Assembly (NCBI GenBank): GCA_050789255.1
Contig: JBOZRQ010000057.1
Location: forward strand, 1-64,000
Reading direction: 5' to 3'
From: JBOZRQ01 sp050789255
Lineage (GTDB): Bacteria > Bacillota > Sulfobacillia > Symbiobacteriales > Symbiobacteriaceae
Length of the DNA: 64,000 nucleotides
In this document: one piece after another, positions 45,148 to 52,950 of the stretch
Position numbering within the stretch: position 1 is the first letter of the stretch
Layout of the letters: each line of letters begins with the position of its first letter
The notes under the pieces: model-generated
What the model was told of the DNA's origin: nothing
The model's database searches: none
The model's input: only the letters and a program-made list of their open reading frames with translations
Made by a program: the position numbers and the translations under genes

Positions 45148-45648
45148 TTACTTCCCCTTGGGAGGCATCGGCGTATCGGTAGGTTTCAGGCCCTGGTCCT
45201 GATACCGCTTGTCGATGTCGTCACGGATCTGACTGAGGGACTTGCCCTGTTCCAGGCCTCTTCTCACGTCACGCGTGATGTCTTGGCAGACCATTCAGGT
45301 CATGGCGTGGTCTTCGTACCCGGTGACCTTTCCGGCGGCGTCCGGCTTGAAGTAGCACGTAAAGTTGTTCTTGTGCCCAAGCGTGTCGCAGCCGCAGTAG
45401 CAGGGCATGTACTGGAGCTCTTCGGCGTGGTTCAGTGCCCAGGCGTAGGTGTCGATCACCTTGGCATCAGCGGCGGCCAACCAGTCCGGAACCGGTCCAA
45501 GGCTTTCGAGCGTCGCCATCGGCACCTTTTTGGCGTTGGCGGTCTGCCAGTACCGGAAACCCGCGAAACCAGCGCCTGCAATCAGCAGCAGAGCTACCAG
45601 TCCAAACAGCCAGGATCGCAATCGAGGATGTGCATGGCGGTTTTGCAC
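45148..45648 (-). CDS. PCYCGC-family protein, candidate selenoprotein with in-frame UGA (Sec118)
   Basis: 166 aa if the TGA at 45297-45295 is read through. The start is a GTG with AAGGGGG 7 bases upstream. One membrane helix (about 14-33) anchors the protein outside. The family motif MPCYCGCDTLGHKNN holds C83, C85 and C87, with C98 further on. Homologues then have an external Cys-x-x-Cys; here the codons read T-U-M-V-C, so TGA replaces the first Cys (position 118) and C121 is the second. The reading frame continues with typical family sequence (GKSLSQIRDDIDKRY, then PTDTPMPP) to TAA. A SECIS-like hairpin follows the TGA. Standard calling would stop at codon 117 and lose the redox motif. It is first in the operon with TPR, resA, resB and ccsA, so a thiol or haem role in cytochrome assembly is likely. 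A nonsense mutation is the alternative. Confidence 0.72.
45255..45292 (-). promoter_or_regulatory. Putative bacterial SECIS element
   Basis: It starts 2 bases after the UGA. Outer stem GGUCU/AGGCC, internal loop, upper stem UCACG/CGUGA and a five-base apical loop CGUGA. The apical loop begins 21 bases after the UGA and has a G at its second position. These values fall within the rules I know for bacterial SECIS elements (loop 16-37 bases from UGA, G in the first two loop bases, upper stem of at least 4 bp). Confidence 0.55.
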
Positions 45649-45793
45649 GCGTCTTCCCCCTTCAAACAGAGCGCGGAACTTCACACCTACACGTTACCAG
45701 TGAACACCCCTTAGTCTCCATGGAACATCGGCCTTATTTAGGTACGGATGCCAAATGCACTCACGATAGTTACTCGTCTAGCTAAAAAGCGCG

Positions 45794-45826
45794 CAAAAGT
45801 CCGTCCCGGCTAGCGGGACGGACTAT
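45794..45826 (-). terminator. Terminator of the SLH lipase-like gene
   Basis: 11-bp perfect stem AGTCCGTCCCG/CGGGACGGACT (45798-45808 with 45814-45824) with a four-T tail on the minus strand. Confidence 0.8.
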
Positions 45827-45845
45827 GAAGGGTGGTGCCCTATTA

Positions 45846-47246
45846 CTACTTCGGGAAGCTCCGGCTGAGAATCGCCGCCGCCTCGGCCATGGTGACCGGG
45901 TCGTCGGGACGGAATCCGCGCTCATCGCCCTTGATGATGCCCGCCTCGGCCGCAGCGTTAATGTTGGCCTCGGCCCAGTGGCCGGCGGCGTCCGCAAAGC
46001 GGCTGGCGCCCGTGATCGGGGTGAGGCCCTTGGCCCGCACCACGAGCGTGGCGGCCTGGGCACGGGTCAGCTTGGCGTCGGGCCCGAAGGAGTCCGCCGA
46101 CAGGCCGTTGACCAGCTTGGCCCCCACGGCTGCCTGCACGTAGCCCAGGGACCAGTGGCCATAGAGGTCGGCGAAGGCGGTTGCGCCCAGCTGTTCGTTG
46201 AGGCCCAGCGCCTTGGTCAGGCCGTAGGCGAACTCTGCCCGGGTCATATGCCGGTTTGGATCAAAGACCCGCTGGCCCTTGGCGTCCAGCTCATAGGGGA
46301 GCCGGTCGGGCAGCATCGCCTTTACCGTCGTCTCCGACCAGTGGCCCGCCAGCAGTGTCCAGTCCTGGCAGCCCGGCTCGCACGCGCGCTTGGGGGCGCT
46401 GACATCGCCGGCGGCCAGGAACTCATAGGCCGTCTGCAGGTTGACCTCCGCCTCAGCGGCCATCACCGCCGGGGTCTTGCGCGCCAGGGCGAGGATTCCC
46501 AGCCCCACCGAGATGTCCGACTCAATCTCGGCAGGCGACGGGCCAATCTTGTTGGTCACCTGCTCGGCGCCCGGCCAGGCCAACTGGCTCCGCTCGGAGA
46601 CAAGCCCGTCGTGGCCGGCCAGCGCAGCGTTGTGCCCGTCCACCCAGACCGATGCAATCGCCAGGGCGACCGGCTTCCGGTCGGCGAAGCGGGCCTCGCG
46701 CTCTTCCATGGTAATCAGTACCCGGCTGCCCGCCTGCAGGAGAGAGCCAAAGCCGCTCACCATGGCCCGGTCCACCTTGGCGTAGTCCAGTTCGGCCATG
46801 AAAGCCTCCTCGCGGAGCATCCCCATGTGCGGGGCATCAAGGCTGATCGCCCGGCGGATCTGCGGGGCGGTATCCCCGGCCGTCAGGATCCGTGCGATCA
46901 GGCCTCCCCGGTCCTTGCCCAGCAAGTCGATCTGGGGCGCCCCGGTCTCCTTGAGAATCCGGCGCACCTCTGCGGCCACCACCGCGGCGTCGGCGAGAAT
47001 GCCGGTGTCCTCCGCCTCACCCCCGGTGACCGAAAGGTCTACGGTAAAGAGCGTCTTCCCGGAGACGTAGCCCTTCTGCTCGAAGAAGGGGACAGCCGCC
47101 GCCCAGGTGGTCGAGGGCGAGCCAAGCATGCCGTGGATCAGAAGCAGCGGCGTTGCGGGCGCCTCGGCCCGGGCAGCCATGGGAACGAACAGGCTCAGCA
47201 GCAGCGTCATCGTCAGCAACACAGGCAGAAATCCTCGGCGGCGCAT
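45846..47246 (-). CDS. Secreted lipase-fold protein with SLH domains and Asp at the nucleophile position
   Basis: 466 aa. Signal peptide (1-27), then a lipase-like alpha/beta fold (about 30-280): oxyanion LLLIHGMLGSP, the elbow IDLLGKDRGGLIAR, and SLDAPHMG where lipases have TLGTPHLG. The usual nucleophile Ser of GHSMGG is D112 here. GHDGLVSERSQ matches the late acid region. Three SLH domains (about 290-465) anchor it to the cell surface. Loss of Ser suggests a non-lipase chemistry (Asp nucleophile as in haloalkane dehalogenases) or a binding protein. Confidence 0.75.
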   Translation of the reverse strand: MRRRGFLPVLLTMTLLLSLFVPMAARAEAPATPLLLIHGMLGSPSTTWAAAVPFFEQKGYVSGKTLFTVDLSVTGGEAEDTGILADAAVVAAEVRRILKETGAPQIDLLGKDRGGLIARILTAGDTAPQIRRAISLDAPHMGMLREEAFMAELDYAKVDRAMVSGFGSLLQAGSRVLITMEEREARFADRKPVALAIASVWVDGHNAALAGHDGLVSERSQLAWPGAEQVTNKIGPSPAEIESDISVGLGILALARKTPAVMAAEAEVNLQTAYEFLAAGDVSAPKRACEPGCQDWTLLAGHWSETTVKAMLPDRLPYELDAKGQRVFDPNRHMTRAEFAYGLTKALGLNEQLGATAFADLYGHWSLGYVQAAVGAKLVNGLSADSFGPDAKLTRAQAATLVVRAKGLTPITGASRFADAAGHWAEANINAAAEAGIIKGDERGFRPDDPVTMAEAAAILSRSFPK

Positions 47247-47402
47247 ATCGGTTCCCTCCCCGTGATTCTACAAGTGTGCAAATTCAACTTACCGTGCTTG
47301 ATTTCCCCCTCTTTCCAGGCAGATTGTTGTGCACTGTGCGCGACCTTTTCGTCCCCCCTCCCGTTATGGGAAGTGAAGAGATCAATGAGAGGGAAGGTCC
47401 TT

Positions 47403-48332
47403 ATGAGGAAATGGATCCTGGTTCCGGCGATCGTGCTGCTTCTGCTCCCCGCGGCAGTCCTCTGGCAAGAGGGCGGCGACCGTCCGGCGAACGCATCACC
47501 GAGCCAGAGCAGCGTGGTCATTCCCCAGCCCGCCCCACCCTCTGAAGCGAACAAAGAGCCCATTCCGGAGCCCGCCTGGTCGAAGGCTCCGGCCCTGCAG
47601 GCGGCGGCCGAAAAGGCCATGTCCGGCTTCTCAGGCCGGTACAGCGTAATTGTGCAGGACCTCTCCTCGGGCGAGCGCTTTGCGCTGAACGTCAACGAGC
47701 GCTACCACCCCGCATCCACCATCAAAATGCCGGTCACCCTGTTCGCCCTGGAGCAGTTCCGGGCTGGCAAGCTCGATTGGCAGGACGGCATCGTCTACAC
47801 GGAGACGGACTTTGAATCCCCTGGCGGCGGTGCTTTCGAGACCGCCCCCTTCGGCGGCGTCTACCCGGTGGAGAACCTGGTGGGCCGGGCCCTACGCTAC
47901 AGCAACAACGTCGCCGTCAACATGCTGGGCCGCCACTTGGGCTGGGAGAACATCCGCAGCTGGACCCGGAGCATCGACGGCGAGCTGTACCGCCTGCCCG
48001 ACGGCACGCCCGAGGTCACCGCCAAGTCCGAACTGGGCTGGTGGCTCCACCTGGACCGGCTCGCCAAGGAGGACCCCAAGCGGGCCGAGCTGATCCTTCA
48101 GCCCCTGCGTGAAGTCGCCTACGATGGCCGCATCGCCGCCGGGCTCCCCGACGGGGTGAAGTACCTGCACAAGTTCGGCTCGTACGACGGCAACTTCCAC
48201 GACGCCGGCATCATCTACACCGAGCGCCCCTACGCACTGGTGGTCATGACGGGCGGCGCCACAGAGGAAGAGGCCGACAGCGCCATCGCCGGTCTATCCG
48301 CAGCGATCTATCGGGTGATGAGCACCCGGTAA
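47403..48332 (+). CDS. Class A beta-lactamase-fold serine hydrolase
   Basis: 309 aa. A membrane signal (1-20) and Pro-rich linker precede a class A domain: S105-x-x-K108 in HPASTIKMPV, S167 in RYSNNVAVNML (SDN replaced by SNN), and KFGS in place of the KTG triad near residue 255. The changes in the second and third motifs make true beta-lactam hydrolysis uncertain; related proteins act as penicillin-binding hydrolases or have no known substrate. The ATG at 47403 starts exactly at the signal peptide, although the frame is open far upstream. Confidence 0.8.
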   Translation: MRKWILVPAIVLLLLPAAVLWQEGGDRPANASPSQSSVVIPQPAPPSEANKEPIPEPAWSKAPALQAAAEKAMSGFSGRYSVIVQDLSSGERFALNVNERYHPASTIKMPVTLFALEQFRAGKLDWQDGIVYTETDFESPGGGAFETAPFGGVYPVENLVGRALRYSNNVAVNMLGRHLGWENIRSWTRSIDGELYRLPDGTPEVTAKSELGWWLHLDRLAKEDPKRAELILQPLREVAYDGRIAAGLPDGVKYLHKFGSYDGNFHDAGIIYTERPYALVVMTGGATEEEADSAIAGLSAAIYRVMSTR

Positions 48333-48334
48333 AG

Positions 48335-48378
48335 CAATCAGGCCTCACGGCGTTTCAGCCGTGGGGCCTGATTGTGTT
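48335..48378 (+). terminator. Long-stem terminator
   Basis: A 17-bp stem (48335-48351 with 48358-48374) with one G-T pair and loop GTTTCA, just after the beta-lactamase-fold gene. Confidence 0.75.
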
Positions 48379-48416
48379 ATCATCGAAGAAACGCACCCGC
48401 AGTGGAGGCAACCAGC

Positions 48417-49454
48417 GTGACGATCAGCGTCGGTCTCGTGGGTTTTGGTTTGTCCGGTTCAGTCTTCCATGCCCCATTTCTCACCCGGGTCCCCGGGCTC
48501 TCGCTGGGCGCCGTCGTCACGTCTGACCCGGCCAAGGTGCACGGGGTCTACCCGCAGGTGCAGACCGTGGCATCGGTGGACGAGCTCCTGGCGCGCACCT
48601 CGGTGGACCTGGTCGTCATCACCACGCCCAACACCACGCATCACGCCTACGCCAGGCAGGCGCTGCTAGCCGGCAAGCACGTCGTGGTGGAGAAGCCCTT
48701 CACGGTCACCACCGCGGAGGCGGACGATCTGATCGGGCTCGCCGCCCAGCGCAACCTGGTGCTGAGCGTCTATCAGAACCGGCGCTGGGACGGCGACTTT
48801 CTCACCGTGCGCCGCCTCCTGGAAGGGGGCGCCCTGGGAGACCTGGTGCGCTACGAGTCCCACTTCGACCGCTTCCGCCCCGACGTGCGTGTGCGCTGGC
48901 GGGAGCAGGACCTGCCGGGCTCGGGCCTCCTCTACGACCTGGGCTCCCACCTGATCGACCAGGCCCTGGTGCTCTTCGGGCTGCCCCGCTCGGTCCGGGC
49001 TGAGCTCAAGATGGAGCGGGCCGGGGCTCAGACGGTCGATGCCTTCGACCTGACCCTGGACTACGGCCGGCTCACCGTGGCGCTGCGGGCGGGCTCCCTG
49101 ATTCGCGAGCCCCGGCCCCGCTTCGCCCTCTTCGGCGCCGCGGGCAGCTTCGTGAAGTACGGGCTGGACCCGCAGGAGGATTCCCTGCGGGCCGGCGGCG
49201 GGCCGGGGGCGCCCGGCTGGGGAGCGGACCGGCCCGAGCTTTACGGCAGGCTGACCACCGACCTGCACGGCCTCACCTTCACCGGAAGCATCGCCACCCT
49301 GCCGGGTCAATACCAGGCCTACTACGAGGGGATCGCCTCTGCCATCCGGGAAGGGCAGGCCCCACCGGTCACCGCCCAACAGGCCCGCGACACCATGCGG
49401 ATCATCGAGCTTGCCGTGCAGAGCGCTGGCGAGCTGAGGACGGTCACCCTCTAG
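48417..49454 (+). CDS. Gfo/Idh/MocA-family oxidoreductase
   Basis: 345 aa. N-terminal Rossmann fold with VGLVGFGLSGSVFHAP, and the family motif EKPFTVT (EKP holds the catalytic/cofactor Lys) near residue 95. A C-terminal alpha/beta domain follows with DLGSHLIDQAL near 170. It resembles YdgJ/YvaA-type NAD(P)-dependent scyllo-inositol or sugar dehydrogenases. The start is GTG with GGAGG 9 bases upstream. Its last 4 bases overlap the end of the converging spoVR 3' part. Confidence 0.87.
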   Translation: MTISVGLVGFGLSGSVFHAPFLTRVPGLSLGAVVTSDPAKVHGVYPQVQTVASVDELLARTSVDLVVITTPNTTHHAYARQALLAGKHVVVEKPFTVTTAEADDLIGLAAQRNLVLSVYQNRRWDGDFLTVRRLLEGGALGDLVRYESHFDRFRPDVRVRWREQDLPGSGLLYDLGSHLIDQALVLFGLPRSVRAELKMERAGAQTVDAFDLTLDYGRLTVALRAGSLIREPRPRFALFGAAGSFVKYGLDPQEDSLRAGGGPGAPGWGADRPELYGRLTTDLHGLTFTGSIATLPGQYQAYYEGIASAIREGQAPPVTAQQARDTMRIIELAVQSAGELRTVTL

Positions 49455-50086
49455 AGATAGATCTTCTCCACGCGGTCCCCATCACAGGTGAGCACGTAGA
49501 CCCGGTCGCCCTCGACCGACTCCAGGTGCACCGGATGCTGCCAGATCGCGTACACATGCATCAGCGTCTTCTCGGCGTACTGCGTGTCAAGGTCGCGCCC
49601 ATCGTGGTGGTGGCGCAGGTACAGCTCTCGGCGCCCACCGTAGTCGCCATCGTCAACGACGATATAGGGCTGGCCGAAGTTGGTCAGGCTCTCAACCAGG
49701 GCGTCCCGCACCCGCTCCCACGCCTTCTCGGTGATCCGCCACTCGTCGTCCTCCAGGGCAAAAACGAACAGGTCCAGCTCCTCGCAGAGCTCTTCGGTCA
49801 GGTAGGTGCGCAGGAAGGAGACGTCGTTCTCCAACTCGCGCACCTCAAACATTTTCTCCCGCCCGAAGCGCTTCTCGATATCCTCGAACATCTTAAAGCC
49901 CACGAAGTACGGGTTAATCCGGGTGCGGCCCGGCGTGCAGACCGAGCTGTGCAACCGCCCGAACTCCACGAACTCGTCGTCGGTCAGGTTGATCTCCCGC
50001 ATAATCCGGCTGTGCCAATAGCTGGCCCAGCCCTCATTCATAATCTTGGTCTGGATGGAGAGGTCGATAGGCACGACCGGCGGCAT
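49451..50086 (-). CDS. spoVR: SpoVR, C-terminal part (split gene)
   Basis: As it stands this is a 211-codon frame, but the first 12 codons (to 50051) come from the inserted element. From TKIMNEGWASYWHSRIMRE onward it is the C-terminal 199 residues of SpoVR, through INPYFVGFKMFEDIEKRFG and DDGDYGGRRELYL to the normal end. SpoVR is made in the sporulation mother cell and is needed for a proper spore cortex. The matching N-terminal part is at 57901-58689. Joining the CAG codon there to the ACC codon at 50050 restores LYFVPQMQ-TKIMNEGW, which aligns with B. subtilis SpoVR without gap. There is no good start or ribosome site for separate translation. Confidence 0.9.
   Translation of the reverse strand: MPPVVPIDLSIQTKIMNEGWASYWHSRIMREINLTDDEFVEFGRLHSSVCTPGRTRINPYFVGFKMFEDIEKRFGREKMFEVRELENDVSFLRTYLTEELCEELDLFVFALEDDEWRITEKAWERVRDALVESLTNFGQPYIVVDDGDYGGRRELYLRHHHDGRDLDTQYAEKTLMHVYAIWQHPVHLESVEGDRVYVLTCDGDRVEKIYL
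50033..50072 (-). other. attR junction of the spoVR element
   Basis: The shared core CAGA is at 50053-50050. Element sequence lies at higher coordinates and spoVR sequence at lower ones. The element arm on the minus strand, GACCTCTCCATC before the core, mirrors the arm at the other end of the element. Confidence 0.7.
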
Positions 50087-50091
50087 ATCAT
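50068..50091 (+). promoter_or_regulatory. Possible mother-cell sigma promoter of the recombinase
   Basis: CATATCAT (50084-50091) fits the sigma-E/sigma-K type -10 (CATAnnnT), with GATA 14 bases before it as a weak -35. Transcription would start shortly before the recombinase ribosome site. The match is partial. Confidence 0.3.
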
Positions 50092-50111
50092 GGGGTAAGA
50101 GGTGTCGCCAC

Positions 50112-51509
50112 GTGAGCGCTGCGATCTACATCCGTTGGTCCACGGAGGATCAGGGCACGGGCACCACGCTCGAAGTCCAGCGGGACGCCTGCCTGGCCTA
50201 CGCCGCCGACAAGGGGTGGACCGTCGCCCTGGATCAGATCTTCATCGATGATGGCATCTCCGGTGCCAAGGAGAGCAGGCCGGCCCTCAACCGGTTGAAC
50301 CAGGCCATCCAGCAGGGCTTCATCTCCACGGTGATCGTCTATAAGCTCGACCGCCTGGCCCGGCAGCCCTACCTGGCCTACAAGCTGGTGGAGAAGGACT
50401 GGCACAAAAAGGCCTCCCTGATCTCCATCACAGAGGCGCACATCGACACCACCTCCACCACCGGCCAGCTGGGCTTCGGCATCGCTGCCATCTTCGCTGC
50501 CCACGAGCGCAACACCATCCGCGACCGGACCATGTCAGGCAAGCGCCGCCGTGCCGCAGAAGGTCGGAACCCCGGCCTTCGCCCCCCGTTCGGCTACGCC
50601 ATCGCCGAAAAGCGGTTTGTGGTCGCCGAACACGAGGCGGTCGTCGTCCGGCGCATCTATGAGGAGTATCTGTCCGGCCGCACCGACGGGCAGATTGCCC
50701 GCACCCTCAACGAGTCAGGCCTGCGCACCAGGGCCGGGGGGCTCTGGCAAATCTCCGCCGTCCAGCGAGTTCTCACCAACCCCGCCTACCGGGGCCGGCT
50801 CACCTACCGGGAGATCACCGCCGACGGCGCCTTTCCCGTCCTCATCGCCCCGGAGCGCTGGGAGCACGTCCAGGCCATGCGCCGCAAGAAGGCCCGCATT
50901 CACCCGCGCCGGTCGGGCAGCGATTCCCCCTATATCCTGTCGGGCCGGCTTCACTGCAGCTACTGCGGCCGGCCGATGAACGGCCGGGTCTGCCGAAACG
51001 GCACCTACGAGCACAGGTACTACGCCTGCACGGGCTACATCCGCTTCCGCGACTGTCCCTGCCCGACCGTCCGCCAGGAGCAGCTTGAAGGGGCCGTTCT
51101 CGCCCACCTGCTTCCCCTGCTCGACAACGATGAGGTGAAGCGCAGAATCAGCGACGGTCGCGCAGCAAAGGCCCGCCTTCTCCAGGAGGAGATAAAGGCG
51201 TTGGAGGCCCGGCTGGCTGAGCTCGACCGGGAGCTGGTGAGAGTCCGGCAGGATTACCGCCAAGCCAGGATCGACGCCGACACCTTCAGCCACCTGCGCA
51301 CCGAAATCGACGCCGACAAGGCAGCGCTGGCCGATACACTTGCGCGAAAAAGGGCCAGCCAATCTCAACGCCCGCTGGTCGAGATCGACGTGGCCCTTGT
51401 CTGGCAGGAACTCTCCTTTGTGCAGCGCAAACAGGTGATCCACCTGCTGACGGAGCGGATCGAGTGGGACTACATGACGGGGCAGATCGCCATCAGGAGC
51501 ACGCTCTAG
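50112..51509 (+). CDS. Large serine recombinase of the spoVR element
   Basis: 465 aa. Resolvase domain (1-150) with catalytic S10 in AAIYIRWSTEDQ, YKLDRLARQP and the E-helix ERNTIRDRTMSGKRR. Then comes a recombinase domain (about 160-260, LRPPFGYAI, RTLNESGLRT), a zinc ribbon (HCSYCGRPM ... YYACTGYIRFRDCPC) and a coiled coil (about 345-420). It is the SpoIVCA/phage integrase type. The GTG start has GAGGTG 7 bases upstream. It lies right at the element end, pointing inwards, as in skin. It should act on attL and attR to excise the element, possibly with a helper protein. Confidence 0.95.
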   Translation: MSAAIYIRWSTEDQGTGTTLEVQRDACLAYAADKGWTVALDQIFIDDGISGAKESRPALNRLNQAIQQGFISTVIVYKLDRLARQPYLAYKLVEKDWHKKASLISITEAHIDTTSTTGQLGFGIAAIFAAHERNTIRDRTMSGKRRRAAEGRNPGLRPPFGYAIAEKRFVVAEHEAVVVRRIYEEYLSGRTDGQIARTLNESGLRTRAGGLWQISAVQRVLTNPAYRGRLTYREITADGAFPVLIAPERWEHVQAMRRKKARIHPRRSGSDSPYILSGRLHCSYCGRPMNGRVCRNGTYEHRYYACTGYIRFRDCPCPTVRQEQLEGAVLAHLLPLLDNDEVKRRISDGRAAKARLLQEEIKALEARLAELDRELVRVRQDYRQARIDADTFSHLRTEIDADKAALADTLARKRASQSQRPLVEIDVALVWQELSFVQRKQVIHLLTERIEWDYMTGQIAIRSTL

Positions 51510-51594
51510 CCAGGATCAGGTAGACCTGCTCGAGCACTTCGGGATTGGGCCGATCCGGTCGGATCAGGACGACAGTGATCTCACGCACCCTCAT
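51493..51594 (-). CDS. Possible 33-aa peptide next to the recombinase
   Basis: ATG at 51594 with GGGGGC directly upstream; the peptide begins MRVREITVVLIRPDRPNPEV and ends in a helix-like YLILARACS. Its end overlaps the recombinase 3' end on the other strand. No family is recognised. It could be a small DNA-binding helper or a chance frame. Confidence 0.3.
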   Translation of the reverse strand: MRVREITVVLIRPDRPNPEVLEQVYLILARACS

Positions 51595-51642
51595 CGCCCC
51601 CTGCACCCCGTATGTGGTGATGCAGTCTATGCGGCCCTTCGG

Positions 51643-52950
51643 CTACAAATCCGCGGCAGGATCGAACGTGGCGGGCGTGGTCAGCCCGATCTTCAGCTCC
51701 CGGGTCACCCGACCCTCCGGGCGCCCCTCCACCACAAAGGCGCAGATGCCGACCTCCACATCCAGCCCCTTGAGTCGCTCGATCAATGCCGGGTGGAACT
51801 CCAGGTAGCCGTCGCGCTCCTGCCCCTGGCCCCCAAGCGCCGCCTGCACCGGGGCGATGTCCGCCCCGAAGACCTTGGCCACCTTGTAGAAGTAGTCGCG
51901 CTCCGAAAACCAGGCCGTCTCCGGCACGGGCTGCCCCCAGTTCTGCTGGTAGATCTGCCCGGTATGCTTGTTCTCCAACGAGCAGTAGTGCACCCCGAGG
52001 CCCAGCCCCTGGTCGAGCGCGAACTCCAGCAGTTGCAGGCACTCCAGCTCGCTCCAGGAGATCGGCAAGCCCCCGGCGTACCAGTAATCGTAGAGCGTCT
52101 CGTAAGGCCGGCGCTTCAGCAGGTAGCCCCGCTTCCGGAACGCCTCGACGTTGTTGAGCGGAAAGCAGAACTCCAGCAGGTTGACCCCGAAGACCTGGAG
52201 CCGCTCCAGCTCCAGGAGCATCTCCTTCATCACATCGAGCGTGCCGGGCAGCACCGGCGTCTCCACCATCACGGCGGGGATGTACTCCCTGGCCATCGCA
52301 ATGCGGTCGTAGGTGTGGCGGCGCCCGTGGGCGCCGTCATGCGCCCGCACGCTGAAGCGGATCTCGGCGAGGCCCGCTTCCTTTAACTGCCGCAGCAGGT
52401 CCCGGTTGATGTGATCCCCGGCCGTGTAGAGCCGGGTGTGGGCGCCCGGAAACCGCTCCCGGGCGGTCCGGAAGAAAGCGGCCGCCTCCTCCGGATAGAG
52501 CAGCGGCTCACCCCCGGTCAGCGCCAGATGGCTGACCCGGAACCCCTGGTCATGCATGGAGCGAAGCTCCGCCGATACATCCCGCTTCGCGTGGGAATGC
52601 AGGTCGAAGTCCTCCTGGTTCGGGTTAAAGCAGTAGAAGCAGCTGCGGTGGCACTTCAGCGAGGTGTAGAAGGTGGCGCTGCCAACGCCCTTCTGGCAGG
52701 CGACGCAGGCCGAGGAGATCCGGCCCACGTGGATGGAGTGGCCGTTGTTGCGGAACGTGGCGCCCTTGCGGCCCAGGGAGCTCCGCAGCGCAGCGGTCTC
52801 GGCGGCGCAGTCCCGGGGGTCGAACTCCAGGCCAAGCTGCCGCACCTGCTCCACAAACTCCGCCTCGATCCGTACGTACCCTTCGGCGTAGGCGCGAAGC
52901 TGCTGGTTCCGGACGGCGCCCAGCGCCGCCGGCGTCAGTTCGGTGATGAT
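51643..52950 (-). CDS. Radical SAM protein of the element's DMSO-reductase-type operon
   Basis: About 435 aa. The radical SAM cluster motif C100-x3-C104-x2-C107 lies in LKCHRSCFYCFNPNQ, with an extra Cys pair ahead (C82, C85 in SSACVACQKG) and the GGEP motif in LALTGGEPLLYPEE. No ATG, GTG or TTG lies near the end of the torD-like gene; the first is a GTG at 52854, inside conserved-looking sequence and without a good ribosome site. GGAAGGAG (52968-52961) sits 10 bases before an ATC at 52950, and a CTG at 52938 overlaps the upstream TGA. An unusual start is likely. The role may be cofactor or peptide modification for the reductase; substrate unknown. Confidence 0.75.
   Translation of the reverse strand: MITELTPAALGAVRNQQLRAYAEGYVRIEAEFVEQVRQLGLEFDPRDCAAETAALRSSLGRKGATFRNNGHSIHVGRISSACVACQKGVGSATFYTSLKCHRSCFYCFNPNQEDFDLHSHAKRDVSAELRSMHDQGFRVSHLALTGGEPLLYPEEAAAFFRTARERFPGAHTRLYTAGDHINRDLLRQLKEAGLAEIRFSVRAHDGAHGRRHTYDRIAMAREYIPAVMVETPVLPGTLDVMKEMLLELERLQVFGVNLLEFCFPLNNVEAFRKRGYLLKRRPYETLYDYWYAGGLPISWSELECLQLLEFALDQGLGLGVHYCSLENKHTGQIYQQNWGQPVPETAWFSERDYFYKVAKVFGADIAPVQAALGGQGQERDGYLEFHPALIERLKGLDVEVGICAFVVEGRPEGRVTRELKIGLTTPATFDPAADL

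Noticed and set aside
45295..45684. PCYCGC gene ending at the TGA as a normal short protein
   Set aside because: The sequence after the TGA continues the family in the same frame to a TAA, including the second Cys and the PTDTPMPP tail.
45825..47402. A long N-terminal extension of the beta-lactamase-fold gene
   Set aside because: It is antisense to the SLH lipase-like gene; the signal peptide and ribosome site place the true start at 47403.
49451..50086. SpoVR C-terminal part as a decayed paralogue
   Set aside because: It is complete from the exact residue where the other part ends, and no residue is duplicated or missing, which fits insertion and not decay.
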